Positions 23,681-35,380 of a stretch of DNA of 64,000 nt are shown piece after piece; position 1 is the stretch's first letter; the number at the start of each line of letters is the position of its first letter. The translations under genes were made by a program, and so were the position numbers. This DNA is from Diphasiastrum complanatum (lineage: Eukaryota > Streptophyta > Lycopodiopsida > Lycopodiales > Lycopodiaceae), in contig CM055100.1 of assembly GCA_029204225.1 (NCBI GenBank), positions 46,049,840 through 46,113,839 on the forward strand. The letters are read 5' to 3'. The notes under the pieces were generated by a model. That model did no database searches. It was not told where the DNA came from and saw only the letters and a list, made by a program, of their open reading frames with translations.

Positions 23681-24895
23681 CCTTGGCGGCTATAATCAAC
23701 GGACAAGGACAAAGAGCTATGATTTCCCGACGGTTTGCTTGTTGGGTAGCACAAATCGAGTTGTGGAAATTCAAAGAATTTGCTTAGAACTGTATTGTGG
23801 ACACAAGGATTGTCGACTGAAACGAAGGTGAAGCCAAATGGAAGCATAGAACTCTGTAGAAAGGATGCCTAGTGTGGATTCAATCTGAAACCAATTGAAG
23901 ATCTATTTGAAGCAAATAATAACTGACTATAGGGTGACCTCAGACTAACAGAGAGCTGCAAGAAAATCTTAGATAGAGATTGTCAAATGCCCAAGAAGTC
24001 TCTTTTCTTTCATGGCTGGGGTTTCAGTAGGAAAAATTGATGATCTTTTTCCATTCACAAGGTTTTCTCAGAGCTATAAGAACGTGGAGCAGGGCGCCTT
24101 AATAACTTGGATTAACCTGTGAGAAGCCATGGAGAGCTGTAGCATGGGAAGGGAGCTTGATTACACTCTTGATAGGCAGCCAAACCCTGATTCACCGTAG
24201 CCTTGGTGAAGAGAGGAGGAGGAGGTTGCGATGGAAGCTCGCGCACGGCCAATGCGTGGAGGATGGTAGTGTCTCCAGGTGTTTAGTGGCTGCAGGAGCA
24301 CTAGTTGGCACACGAAGAGGAGGGCTAGTTGTTGGATCTGAAGCCATGGTGATCAATGGCTGAAATCGACTGATCGAGGAGCGATCTAGGCCGTCTAATA
24401 TAAAGTGACCATTGGATGGCAAGTGAAGGGATCCACGAAAGGGAGAAAGGGGCATGAATGTAAATCACACTTCAACTTCTTTAAAAAAATTCAATTTGAA
24501 ATAGGAGCTGGGTCTTGACTTTTCTGAAGAGTGAAGCCTTTTCAAGGTAAAAAGACAATTAAAAGTGCCTCTATTTTTACCTCCTTTAGCCTATTTTGGC
24601 CAAAAGAAGGGCTACAACCTCCAGGCGAAGGGCACCTTGACTGTACCTACAAGTACGGTACATCAAAACAGAGTGATTGACGCAGAGAAAGTGTTCGAAA
24701 CGTGCCAATAGTAATTTCACCATTCCATTGGGCATGTAATTGGGAGTTGGTGACAAGGAGCATTTTGGAAGGTGACGCCGATTTGGCTTTCAATTTGGCG
24801 GAAAAGCGGCGGGTGGCTTGGTATTATTTCTAACATCACTGTTGGCCTCGGCATACACTTTATAGCCTATAGGTGCAGTTTTAAGCAGTTTGAAA

Positions 24896-26160
24896 ATGGC
24901 AAACATCAATGAGGCAATTTCGGGCGATGCAAGCAAACTTGATGGGGCTTCTAACTACAACATCTGGAAATTCAAAATGAAGAGCATTTTGATGGAGAAG
25001 GAGTTATGGGACATTGTTGCGGGCATTGAAGTCCGACCTAATACTACTCCAGGTGATATGAGGGCCTTTGACAAGAAGGCACAGAGAGCATTGTCTTTGA
25101 TTAACCTTTTGGTAAAAGACCATGTGATCACTCACATAAGTGATGCCACGACAGCTAGGGGAGCTTGGGAAGCTCTTAGAACGCAATTTCAAACTTGCAA
25201 TCCAGTTCGAGCCATGTTCTTGAAGTCGAGATTGAACACAATCAGGATGGAAGAAGACTAATCGATGAGATCTTTCTTCACTAGGATAAAGGAGCTGAGA
25301 GATCAACTTGTGGCAATTGGAGAACCAATCAGGGATGCTGAATTGGTGCATACCACTATGAATGGTGTTTCAGAAGGCCTACAAATGTTTGTGAGCGGCA
25401 TTGCTTCGAGGGAGAGATTGCCTACTTTTGAAGAAGACTTGCACGGGATCATGTTGCAGGAGGAGCAACGTCGAGAGGTGGTAAAGTCAAGGCAAACCCC
25501 ACAGGATGATCAAACATTGCTCGCTAAAAGCAAGCAAAAAGGGTGGAAAAGAATTCCAAAGAAGTCCAAGGATGATGAGGACGAGGGAGAGTCGTCATCG
25601 ACGGTGAAAAGGAAGAAGAAGGGCAAATGTTACTATTGCCACAAACCAGGTTATTGGGCACGTGAATGTCACAAGAAGAAAGTGGACATAAAGGCGAAAA
25701 AAGTGAAGCAACAAGGCAACATCGCCGAAGATGATGGGGAAGATGACGAGACAAGTGTCTTCTCATCGACATTGGCATCCCAGGTTGATGATGGTGCCAG
25801 ATGGTTCATAGATTCAGGCGCCACGAGGCATATGACCAAGAAATTCGATTGGTTTGAAAAATTCTCGCCAATCCATGATGGGGACAAGGTCACACAAGCC
25901 AATGGGAAGGAATGCCAAATATAGGGTGTCGACAATGTACCTGTGCAGTTTTCTGATGGTAAGATCAAGAATATTCCTATTGTGCTTTATGTTCCTAGAC
26001 TAGAAAAGAGTTTGCTTTCTGTTGGTGTGATGGCAAATCAACATCTCAAGGTTGAGTTTGTCAAGGATGGATGCCTAATGAAGAATATGGAGCACAACTA
26101 TAAGGTGGTAGCGAAAGGTTACCGAGATATTAACTGTGGCCTTTATAAATTGGATGTTGC
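24896..26160 (+). pseudogene. Copia D gag and protease
   Basis: Starts at ATG 24896 after a 1.2-kb leader. One frame is kept throughout, with stops at 25259 (TAA) and 25922 (TAG). Gag blocks: LDGASNYNIWKFKMKSILM, ATTARGAWEALRTQF, FFTRIKELRDQL. A CCHC knuckle CYYCHKPGYWARECHKKK lies at about 25.63 kb. The protease active site ARWFIDSGATRHMTKKF is at 25.8 kb and the conserved VLYVPRLEKSLLSVGVM at about 25.98 kb. Only two stops over 1.26 kb make this one of the better-kept reading frames of the window. Confidence 0.9.
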
Positions 26161-27480
26161 AAAACTAGGTGAATATGGTTTGGCTACCTCAAAAGCATCA
26201 CAATCTGAATTGTGGCACAGAAGACTTGGTCACTTAAACTATAAGAGCTTAAGATTGATGGCGAAGCTGAAGATGGTAACAAGATTATCAGCACTACAGG
26301 ATGATCATCACGCCATATGTAAAGGATGTGTTATGGGAAAGCATCATAGGGAGACATTCAAGAAAGGTGGAGCTGCAAGAGCTAAGAAACCGTTGTAACT
26401 TATTCACAGCGACCTGTGCGGCCCAATGAAGACTATGTCGATGGGGGGAGCCTATTATTTTATGACTTTCGTAGATGATTACTCTAGGAGGACACAAATT
26501 TATTTCTTGAAGAAGAAATTTGACGCTTTTGCTCGTTTCAAAGAGTTTAAGGCTTTGGTAGAGAACCAACTGGATGCACGCATCAAGGTGCTAAGATCAG
26601 ATAGAGGGGATGAATACAAATCTGATGATTTTGAGGACTTTTGCAAGGAACACGACATCAAAAGACAATTCACACAATCACACACGTCACATAGTAATGG
26701 TGTAGCTGAAAGGAAAACAGGACTATGATGGAGAGTGCACGCTTCATGATGAAGCAAATGGGCTTAACCAATTCTCTTTGGTCGGAAGCGTGCAGTGCGG
26801 CAACGTTCTTGCAAAACAGAAGTCCTACAATTGTGGTTCCAAATGTGATTCCCGAAGAGGCAATCACAGGAATGAAGTAAAAAATCGACAAGTTTCGTGT
26901 CTTTGGATGTAGGGTCTATCTACATGTACCAAAGGAGGAGCGAAGCAAACTTGATGCCAAAGCGATCAAGTGTATCTTTGTTAGTTATGATGAGAGGACA
27001 AAAGCGTACAAGTGCCTTGATCCTGTAATGAACAAGATTCATATAAGCAAAGATGTAATCTTTGATGAGATGCATAGGTACGAAAATAAAGACCATGCAG
27101 GTGATGAAAGCATCAATAGACTTCCCACAATCTTGGAAGAAGAAGACGCTCCATGGGATGATGCACATGAAGATGAAGGTCGAGAGGATGAGTATGAGAG
27201 GACACCACCTATCCAAGAGCCTAAGGGAAGGTACTTGCCGATAGAAGCAACAAAGGAGAAACCGGTTGGAAGTAAGAGACATTACTTGGACACTTCTTGG
27301 GACACATACTCTCCACGAAGTGTATCACTTGAGTCTAAGATACCAAAATGGTACGAAAAGATCATGAAGGATGCAAAGCTAAATCAACCAAGATCTAGCA
27401 CGCAAGAAGAAGTGAGAAGGTCAACGCGGGAAAGGAAGTCTCCCGATCGCTATCATGTGAACTATGCTCTAATGAATGAC
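26161..27480 (+). pseudogene. Copia D integrase
   Basis: GAG-pre-integrase (LWHRRLGHLNYKSLRLM, CKGCVMGKHHRETF) is followed by a TAA at 26396 inside the usual LELIHSDLCGPM block. The triad is complete: Asp in HSDLCG (26410), Asp in RSDRGDEY and Glu in GVAERK, the last two separated by 35 residues. One base is missing at about 26715 (ERKT for ERKNRT), shifting the rest into another frame. There it continues through FRVFGCRVYLHVPKEERSK and a degraded linker ending with RRSTRERKSPDRYH near 27.45 kb. A TAA at 26878 also interrupts it. Confidence 0.9.
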
Positions 27481-27921
27481 ATTTTAAAGTGTCGAGAGCC
27501 ATCAACCTTTGATGAAGCAAAGGATCACAAAGAGTGGCAAAGGACAATGGAAGAGGAGATGGAGTCTATCCATAGGCATGGTACGTGAAAGTTAGTTGAT
27601 CTACCACTTGGAAAGAAACCCATTGACAACAAATGGGTGTTTAGAACAAAGTTTCATGCGGATGGCACGATAGCAAAGCATAAGGCACACTTAGTAGTGA
27701 AAAGCTATGAGCAAAACAAATGAATTGACTACGAAGAGACATTTGCTCCAGTGGCTAAGTAGACTATGCTACGTCTTATCATTACCTTAGCATCTCATTT
27801 TGGGTGGAAGATCCGTCAAATGGATGTGAAGTCTGCATTTTTGAATGGTGACTTGGAGGAAGAAGTTTACATGGTCAAACCACAGGGCTTCATGGCAAAG
27901 GGACAAGAACATAAGGTGTGC
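27481..27921 (+). pseudogene. Copia D reverse transcriptase, N-terminal part
   Basis: Starts with FDEAKDHKEWQRTMEEEMES, KKPIDNKWVFRTKFHADG and a TGA inside the usual QxxGIDYEETFAPVAK block, and ends with [20 protein letters not shown] and GFMAKGQEHKVC. At 27921 it is replaced by LTR sequence, so the palm motif YVDD, thumb and RNase H are absent. Confidence 0.88.
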
Positions 27922-28052
27922 ATTTTATCCTTGTACTTGCCAATTAGTGTGAATATACAATGTGGGAGAGCAATTTTGTCTTGTCTTGTCTTGTTGCACT
28001 TGACATTGTACTGTGGTGATTGATTCAGTCAGGTTTTTAAATCGTATTCTCA
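27922..28052 (+). repeat. 3' LTR fragment of Copia D fused to RT
   Basis: Same 131 bp as 23535-23665, starting at ATTTTATCC directly after the RT codons and ending TTCTCA. No polypurine tract precedes it, so the junction is a deletion or template switch rather than a normal element end. Confidence 0.85.
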
Positions 28053-28054
28053 AC

Positions 28055-28696
28055 TGAGAGATGGAGGAAAAGAGTTAGAGAACAAGGACATTCACAAGTC
28101 CATTTCATAAGAGAACCAATCTGCTTGTATTGAAATGAAGATTTGAACATGAGGAGCAATTCGAGTTTGCCCCTATTTATAGTGGAGAGGAGGGCCTTGG
28201 CCTCAAAATCCTATTGGCCCATTTCTACCTCCCTAACTATTCAAACTTTAAAAAGAGTGGGAATCCATTCAATGATTGGAGGGAACCAAATTGAATTTGA
28301 ATTTGAACCAATTTTGGTGGGAGTCCCAACTTTATTCACTAACTTGACATTTAGGCCTGCGACATTAAAAGTCCCGCAAAAAGGCCTAAAGTCCTTTTAT
28401 TGACTTCCTAATTAATCAAATAACTATGTTATCATCGGGTTGGACTTACACAGCAGGGTGCCAAATTTCTCTCACTTGTTTCCACCTATCTTGGATCTCG
28501 AGAGATTCTTGATGAGAGGGCGAGAGTAGCCATGGTATGATGAGACACAATGCTATCGTAACTTGCTAAATAGGAGCACAAAGGTGTCATACCTATGTTT
28601 GATGGGGCAAGGGAGTGCGAAGAATGGGAACGGAGAAGAGAGCAGGAATATTGCGGAATAGCTCTATCGTTCTTGGGATCCGCAAACCCTCCAACA
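28055..28696 (-). repeat. LTR E, copy 1
   Basis: On the minus strand it begins TGTTGGAGGGTTTGCGGATCC and ends TCTCA. A TATA box CTATAAATAG lies at 28173-28182 (minus). The part from about 28204 on recurs at 35062-35380. A purine run (GGTGGGGGATAC on the minus strand) just outside the start fits a polypurine tract, so this may be a 3' LTR. No coding body of the parent element was recognised. It starts two bases after the end of Copia D. Confidence 0.68.
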
Positions 28697-29929
28697 GTAT
28701 CCCCCACCAAAACTGGTGGTGGACCCACGACACCTACGAGATGCAATTATTGTGGGCTTTTATTAGCATCACAACGAATCTTTATTAAAAGATACTGCAC
28801 CTTCTCATGCTAACTGAGAAGTTCATTTTGCCCTCTGTATGCAACAATAGAAAGAATTTAGTGAAGACTAAAGCCATTTCAAATAAATAATTAGGTCAAC
28901 TTGTGGCTAGAAATTTGTAGATTCTCACCAAGCAGTAGGGCGCTTTCAACAGTCCTATTGGAGAGTGTGTTGATCACACCTAGCTTCCTAATTAGGTTTT
29001 GTTGGAGGCTTCAATCAAAGCTAACCTGATTTTCAAGAAGCTGGTTTTTTTGTGCATAAAGATAGCCATCTTTCCATCATCTTTTGGGCATTTTGGTTGC
29101 AGATTGAAAGACATCTCGTGCTCCTACTTTCATCTCTTTGTTTGCTGCAAATTTTTTGAGTAGATTTGGTTGTGGTAAGGCTCTCTTTCCTATCTACTGG
29201 GCAGTGTTGAAATCCAAGTTGTGTGGCAAAAATAGCGATGGGCGCCGGCGATCCACTTTGAGGTTGTCCAAGCATTGAAACGGGATTTTCAGGAGCCTCC
29301 CATCATGGCAGCACAGAAATATAATCTTGCGACTGGCAGCCGATCTTTGACACTATCTGACGCCATTGGTTTATTTGGATTGAAATCCAATGTTGGAAGG
29401 CATGTTGGATTTACTCCTCCTACTCTCCTAAATCCCAATTTTAATCTGCCTCCATTCATGCTGCATATTTTTTCTAACATTGTCACGCAGTCTACATTTT
29501 TACATGCAAATTCGCACAGACGAAGAAAAGGCGAATGAATCGCGACACTGTGTTCTTACACAGGTCATGGTGACAGGCGAAAAGGGGACACTACTTTACT
29601 AAATGCCAAAGGTGCCCTAATAGATAAGGCACCCTGTAAATCTTATCCTAAGGCCATTCGTAAGAGTGACGCACTTTTGCATCATCACCAACGTTCACTT
29701 CAACACTGGCAAACGTCGCACCCTTTTCACCCTCACCCCATGCACTTGCGCTAACAGATTGGACAACAATTGTAGCCACCCACGATCTCCTACAAACAGC
29801 ACATCCACTCTGTACTTTCGCATCTGCACACCTGTAATATTATGTAAATATATTGGATACCATCTGCGTATTCGATGATGATGATGATCAGATGATCAAG
29901 TGAGTGAAGAAGAGACTAAGAGAAGAAGT
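28697..29929. other. No gene supported
   Basis: Short open frames on both strands show no recognised domain or splice structure. An 87-codon frame from 29275 has ordinary composition and no similarity I recognise. Confidence 0.35.
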
Positions 29930-30330
29930 TTCATTTTCTCATTACAGACAGAAATAAGCTTTGTAGGGCATGTGGTTTCGTCCGCTACAGTCTTGTGCTC
30001 TATCGCATTATTGACTTGTATACTTGATATACTTAATCTGACACAGTTCATTTGTTTTGCGTTTTAGATCTGTCAATATTGCTATGCTTATTCTTCATTC
30101 TATCTAACCTTTCTAGTTGCTCTTTCTGGTAATAGACGATCAACTTTTAGTCTTCGCGAATAATTCGTGACTAATTATCAATCGAGCACAGTCCAGCTCT
30201 TCGCGACAGATAATTTGTCTTGCAATTCGCGACAAATTATTCATCTAGCACTTCATCCATTAAATGTTTGGCTACATAATCTAGAATGACTGTGATTTCT
30301 ATCACTAAAGTTCTCCTCATTATGATAGGC
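29930..30330 (+). repeat. LTR/leader-like sequence related to G1
   Basis: Shares TTTGGCTACATAATC and TGATTTCTATCACTA (30.27-30.31 kb) in the same order with the G1 LTR/leader on the minus strand at 16.40-16.48 kb. Weaker matches extend upstream. It is probably a solo or truncated LTR of the same Gypsy family. Ends were not defined. Confidence 0.42.
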
Positions 30331-30444
30331 GTAGTCATGCTTAGGGAGAGAGTCATTTAACTCATTCCGCTACGCACGAACATTTTCTGTTCGAGTTCGT
30401 TTCTCGTTCGTGTTCGTAATTTATTCTTCCTCCCTCTCTCCCAA

Positions 30445-31958
30445 CATGAGGAGGCACACCAGAGGAGGCACCAAATGACTTTGATTGCACAGATTGGGAG
30501 GCCATGCAGGGTCTACAGGGCGCACATGATGAGGCACGGGTTGATTCAGGGGTTGGTGCAAAGGATGATTTTGAGACTGGTGCACAGGATGAGTCCCAGA
30601 GCCCAGAGCATTTGTATTCGGATGCCCAGCTGGCCGACTTGGTTGCCACATTGGATTCAGAGGCCCAGCAGATGCCGAGTGTCAGGGCACCCCCTTCATC
30701 TCTTGCCAACATGCCATACACAGAGTCCCAGCCAAAGCAGCCGCATAAGGTGCCTACAGTTCCTCCAACTCCTCAGAGGGTGTATGTGCGCAACACAACT
30801 CCTCCAGTGCCATCGATGCCATTCAGGCCTACAGCCCCTCCATCGCCGTCCACTTCTGCAGCACCAGGTCTCCATGGCAGGCCACCATATGTGCCCAGGT
30901 TTTCTCTTGCAGCGCTCACATCCACAGTGGCTCCTCCAGCTGCTCCTCCAGCGGCAACACCCACTTCACAACCCCCTCCATTGGCAACACCCACTCCACT
31001 GGCTCCCCCTTTGGCAGCACCCAAGATGTACCAGTGCAGCGCCCCTTTCAGTACATATCGCCGCTGTACTCGCCTTCTGCACAGCTAGTTCCTCCACTTG
31101 CAGCAGCCCCACGGGCACACCCTCCACGAGCTCATCCTCCTTGCTCATGTGCACAGGGAGTTCCCTCTTTTGCTTCCCTATTCCAGCCGGCCTCAGCTTG
31201 GGCCCAGCCTAGCCAGGCAGGTGATTTGCATGGGGGTGACGAGGCATTGACAGCTCCTCTTGTCCACAAGAGACCAGGAAGGCCCAAGGGTGCACCGAAC
31301 AAGAAAGTCAAGGCATAGAAACTTCCAGGGAAGAGAGGACGACCACGCAGGGCTCCAGGTACAGCTAGAGATGCACCATTACAACCAGCTGGAGTAGGTG
31401 TCGTTGGTTTGGCTTGCTTGGGGGCTGATGCGGAGGCAGATTGGGATGATGCTAGTGACGAGTCCTCCTCCTCGGATACACAGCCCATGCTAGTTCCAGA
31501 TAGGCAAAGATATCGGCTGCGAGAGTCAGCTCGGGGCCCTGAGTTGTCTCCAGAACATTTGTCTGAGTCAGATCCAGAGCATTGATTGTGGCTCTGTTGT
31601 TTTAGTTTCAGTAGTTTGTCTCTAGCAGACGGTCCACCATTGTACTCAGATGATTTTACACATTATATACAGTGTTTGGCATACTTTATTTGCTACACAT
31701 TGTGCGTATGTCGCTCTGTACATGTCATGATGCTGTATTTTTAATTTTATGTCAAATTCTATGTGCGTGTGTGAATCCTATTTTCAACTAATTTCGATTG
31801 AAGTGAATGTTAGCTTCACACATCATGAGCACAACAATTACCCCTACACCCCAAATGGCATTTCATAAACACATGTAATACATTTGCATTGAAAAAAATT
31901 ACAGAGATTGTATTTCACATGACCAGGCTCGCGTTGCACAAAAAACAACTATATATTG
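30445..31958 (+). pseudogene. hAT fragment a: 3' end of transposase gene
   Basis: Matches the last exon and 3' flank of the transposase of elements b and c. It opens within the acidic region (DDFDCTDW), then a proline-rich tail (30.70-31.02 kb), a frameshift near 31030, and two AT-hook-like motifs (HKRPGRPKGAPNKK near 31.27 kb, GKRGRPRRAPG near 31.33 kb). It closes with an acidic serine-rich end (DDASDESSSSD) and a stop at about 31584. A TAG falls between the two hooks. The 3' flank matches element b up to ATATATTG at 31958. The catalytic domain, ORF2 and both ends are absent. Sequence before DDFDC is lost, so this is a truncated copy, not a gene. Confidence 0.85.
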
Positions 31959-32590
31959 GGTCCATTAGGCAAAATACTAGTTTGGGTGTTCAATTTTGGA
32001 CAAAAATTTACAGGCGTGCTTAGTACTATGAAAATAGCTTCTAAAATTCTCACCGAAGATTTCAAACAAAAATAACAGTTTGGTGAAAGTTCTTAACATT
32101 CACCTAGGTACTGTAATGAATGCAAATTTTCAGGATCTGAACCTATGACCAACCTGAATTTGGCATTTAAAATCCATCTGGCATGTCGGTGAAGGTTCCT
32201 CAGTACTTATAGATGCTCGGCGAACATTTCCAAAATGGCATGATGTTGAACATTAGCCTAAGGTAAAAATAGGTATCAACTGGTAAAAAGAATATTCGCC
32301 CAACTCAGTATGGGTATATCTGAGGTAAATCTTTTCTCTTAAAACTCGACGAACGATTCTAGAATAATATGTGCAAAAATGACCCAAAAATTAGTTTCTC
32401 CAAGTCATTTTTAGTCAAGATCTAATTCCTGAAAATATTTCTCTTTAAATTTTTATGATTTGATGACATTTATGACTTTTGCTCATCAGTCTTTCCATTC
32501 ATTTCCTATTTTTTCTTTTTCTTTCTTTCTTTTCTTTCTTAAACGTCAACCAAGTAGTGAAAACAAAAAATTAAAAAACAATCAAAATAA
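31959..32590. other. No gene supported
   Basis: Between hAT fragment a and the C-terminal end of Gypsy G3 integrase. AT-rich, no domain recognised; it may include the 3' flank or LTR of G3. Confidence 0.35.
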
Positions 32591-32599
32591 AACCATAAT

Positions 32600-33960
32600 G
32601 TCGGATCATGTTAACGGAACTGGCAAAACTGGCTGTCAAAACTTGTGTAATCGGTTGTCATTCATTGGAGTATCAAAACATTTTCCATTCAAATGTATCA
32701 AAATAACTGCTCCGTAGTTCAGGATTTCTTTGACTTTATACGGTCCTTCACTGGTAAACTTCAATTTCCCTTTGATCAGCTTGGTTTTATACATCAATGC
32801 TAGATCTCTTTCTTTCAGATCCTTTTTGTGTAATCGGCGATCATGCCATGTCTTACGACAAGATTTCTCTGCTGCTAATGCATGAACTGATCAATCTGGT
32901 CTAACATAATTTGTGCAAAGCTTCATGGCACAGTTGTAAGGACTTTTCATTGTCTAATCGCTCTATTGTTGCTATGCGTAGAGATGGTACTAAGAATTCA
33001 ATTGGCATGACAACATCTTGACCATAAACTAGTTAAAAAAGTGTTTGATTGGTACTACTCTTGTAAGCGATTCTGAATGCCCATAATATTGCATGCAATT
33101 TATGTTCCTAGTCAAAACGACTAGCTTCAACCGTTTTTGTCATAATAGTGCAAATAATCTTATTGGAAGATTCAGCTTGGCCATTACCCCTGGGATAATA
33201 CAGAGGAGTACTAAACCGGTGTATAACAAAAAAGTCTTCCAACAAACACTTTATCGTTTGATTAACAAAGTGTGTACCACGATCACAGACAATCTCTATA
33301 GGACATCCGAATCTAGTAATGATGTGTTCATAGAGGAATTTAGCCATAGATTTCGCGTCAGTAGCTTTAACAGCTTTGGCTTCAACCCACTTGGTCATAT
33401 AATTGGTTGCTACGATGATATATCTAGCTTGGGATCCTCTTGCTGCAGGATGAATAGGACCAATATAATCTAGGCCCCATTTCTCAGATGCTGCTTGCAA
33501 TAAAACCGAATGTAAGAGTTCATAGTTCTTTCGCGAAGGAAGTCGTGCTCGTTGGCAGACATCACATAACTGAATATAATTTTATGTATCTTTGTTAGGC
33601 AACCAACATCCCGATTGTAAAAGTTTGCGAACAATGACATCTGTCGAAAAATGCCCTCCGCCCATTCCATCATGTGAAAACATGATTAATTCAGGTACTT
33701 CATGCGATAAAACACATCTTCGAAAGATATCATCCATTTTGCGACGATACAATTGTCCCGCAATCAATTGATAAGGTTGAGACTTATGAATCAATTGTCT
33801 CTTTTGTACTTTTGTCAAGGAGTCATTAGGTTGACCTAACATCAGATACTTAACAATATCCGTTATCCACTCAAATACTACTTCAACATAGAATAATGCA
33901 GCATGGTAGTTCATCATCCACCTCAGTATTAATTGGTGCGGATTCAATTCGTGAAACATG
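32600..33960 (-). pseudogene. Gypsy G3 integrase
   Basis: H2C2 finger near 33.68-33.55 kb (FSHDGMGGGHFSTDV, GCWLPNKDT, then LCDVCQRARLPSRK) with a TAA at 33582. The core (33500-33108) is open: first Asp in KWGLDYIGPIHPAARGSQ, second Asp in IVCDRGTHFVNQ, and Glu in GNGQAESSNKII, so the triad is intact. After a stop at 33108 the reading continues in broken frames to a C-terminal piece near 32.75 kb (KFTSEGPYKVKEIL, DTPMNDNRLH), typical of the integrase C-terminal domain. A chromodomain was not recognised. Confidence 0.88.
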
Positions 33961-35061
33961 GTCGGCGAGATACTGTTGTTTACCCTTACAAACCACAACT
34001 CGAAAGTCAAATTCTGTTAATAAAAGTAACCATCTTGCAATTCGCCTTGTATTACACGTCTTGTTTACCAAATAAAGCAACGCTTGGTGATCCGTATAAA
34101 ATGCAAAGTGCGTTTCCATAAGATAATGTCGAAATTCCGTATAGAAAAAATCATGGCCAACGCTTCACGTTCTGTTGTCGAATAGTTTTTTTCTGAATCT
34201 GTAAGTTGCCTGCTTGCAAATCGTATGGGATAGTTTTTCTTGTATTCACCTGGCTACGTCAAAATTGATCCGATAGCAAATTTTGAGGCATCAATGTGAA
34301 CAAGGATGGATCTAACATTCTTTGTAAAGGATCCTACTTTAGATGGTGATGATAATGGATCTTCATCAAGTCAAAAGCCAAGGAGAACATCAAGAGAAAG
34401 ACAAATGCCTTCAAGGCTCACATATGATGAGAAGGGTAAGCAAGTGGAAGTGACTCATTTTGCATTTTTCACATATTTTGGCGAATCTTCTTGTGTAGAT
34501 GGAGCTATGCAAATGCATGGATGTTATCATGTTGTAAAATCAAGTAATGGATTTGAGAAACAAAGGTCGTTCAATGACTTTGACAATCAAGTTGATGATC
34601 AAGAGGTTGATCTCAAAGGGCTTCAACAAGGCAAAAAGGAAATTGGCAATTTGAAGCTAGCACGTAGTATCGGTGCCGAAGCTAATGCTTTTTTCAATTT
34701 TTCAAAGGCTTCTAATGCCTCAACTGTCCCAATAGAAACAATGGTCAGTTTGTATATAGGTCTCGCAAGATCAGCAAAGAATATAATAAAAATTCGATAT
34801 TAATTCGCATGACCCATAAAAATATAAACTTCGCGAATTGTTGCTGGCGGTAGTAATTCCATAATGACTTTCATTTTGGAATAATCCGTAGCAATGCCAT
34901 GTCTTGATACCACATGCTCGAGAACAACTTCGTGAGAAACCCATATCTGACACTTTTCTGTTTCTAAGGAGATTTGATACTTACGACAATGTTCAAATAC
35001 TCTTTCCAAACGATCCAGGTAATCTGTATTTGTGCTATTGGACTCTAAGGTCATCCAAGTA
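33961..35061 (-). pseudogene. Gypsy G3 RT 3' part and RNase H, interrupted
   Basis: 35054-34800 encodes the RT thumb/connection (RLERVFEHCRKYQISLETEK, PPATIREVYIFMGHAN). In a shifted frame it continues as FADLARPIYKL and EALEAFEKLKKALASAPILR to NFKLP at about 34.64 kb. The Copia shard follows, and RNase H resumes as VHIDASKFAIGSIL at 34.29 kb, then SEKNYSTTEREALAM and FYTDHQALLYLVNKT, ending with the LADHVSRIE block near 33.95 kb. NFKLP and VHIDAS are normally only a few residues apart, which locates the insertion precisely in protein terms. Confidence 0.85.
34300..34640 (+). mobile_element. Copia shard inside Gypsy G3
   Basis: Plus-strand piece encoding the linker between Copia integrase and RT: SQKPRRTSRERQMPSRLTYD and EKGKQVEVTHFAFF, clearly related to the RRSMRERSEPKRLTYDDKGK block of Copia B. 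It has no LTRs and no recognisable target duplication. The open frame continues past 34640 into Gypsy sequence by chance, so the 165-codon frame here is chimeric. Confidence 0.78.
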
Positions 35062-35380
35062 AATTTCCTATTGGCCCATTTCTACCTCCCTAACTATTCA
35101 AACTTAAAAAGAGTGAAAACCCATTTAATAATTGGAGGGAACCAATTTGAATTTGAATTTGAACCAATTTTGGTAGGAGTCCCAACTTTATTCACTAACT
35201 TGACATTTTGGCCTACGACATTAAAAGTCCTGCAAAAAGACCTAAAGTCCTTTTATTGACTTCCTAATTAATCAAATAACTATGTGATCATCGGGTTGGA
35301 CTTACACATGCAAGGTGCCAAATCCCGCTCACTTATTAACTAGGGTTAGGGTTGCCTTGGGATCCGCAACTCCTCCAACA
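35062..35380 (-). repeat. LTR E, copy 2 (truncated)
   Basis: Matches copy 1 from TCCTATTGGCCCATTTC to the LTR start. On the minus strand it begins TGTTGGAGGAGTTGCGGATCC at 35380. It lacks the TATA end and about 190 bp present in copy 1. Its left edge abuts the RT of Gypsy G3. Confidence 0.78.

Larger units (their letters stand above)
23535..28052 (+). mobile_element. Copia element D, truncated by an RT-LTR fusion
   Basis: Copia element with the end of a 5' LTR (to 23665), tRNA-Met primer site (23669-23680), a 1.2-kb leader, gag-protease-integrase and the start of RT. At 27921 the RT sequence passes directly into 131 bp (27922-28052) matching 23535-23665. The rest of RT, RNase H and the front of the 3' LTR are missing. 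The true 5' LTR start lies to the left of 23535 but cannot be placed. Confidence 0.85.
32600..35061 (-). mobile_element. Truncated Gypsy element G3 with an internal Copia shard
   Basis: Minus-strand Gypsy running from RT connection (35.06 kb) through RNase H and integrase to about 32.6 kb. RT upstream of the palm, protease and gag are replaced by LTR E copy 2 at 35062. A plus-strand Copia shard (34300-34640) interrupts the RNase H start. Confidence 0.85.

Noticed and set aside
24157-24455. Overlapping 68- and 87-codon frames in the Copia D leader
   Set aside because: Untranslated leader between primer site and gag; no similarity and both strands equally open.
29275-29538. 87-codon frame as a host gene
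   Set aside because: No domain, splice context or second copy; length is not unusual for chance.
30475-31488. Long proline-, serine- or alanine-rich frames on both strands besides the transposase frame
   Set aside because: Shadow frames of the GC-rich, proline-rich transposase tail; only the frame continuing DDFDC..AT-hook is shared by copies a, b and c.
34306-34803. 165-codon plus-strand gene
   Set aside because: A chance fusion: the first two thirds are a Copia linker shard, the rest is antisense Gypsy RNase H/RT.
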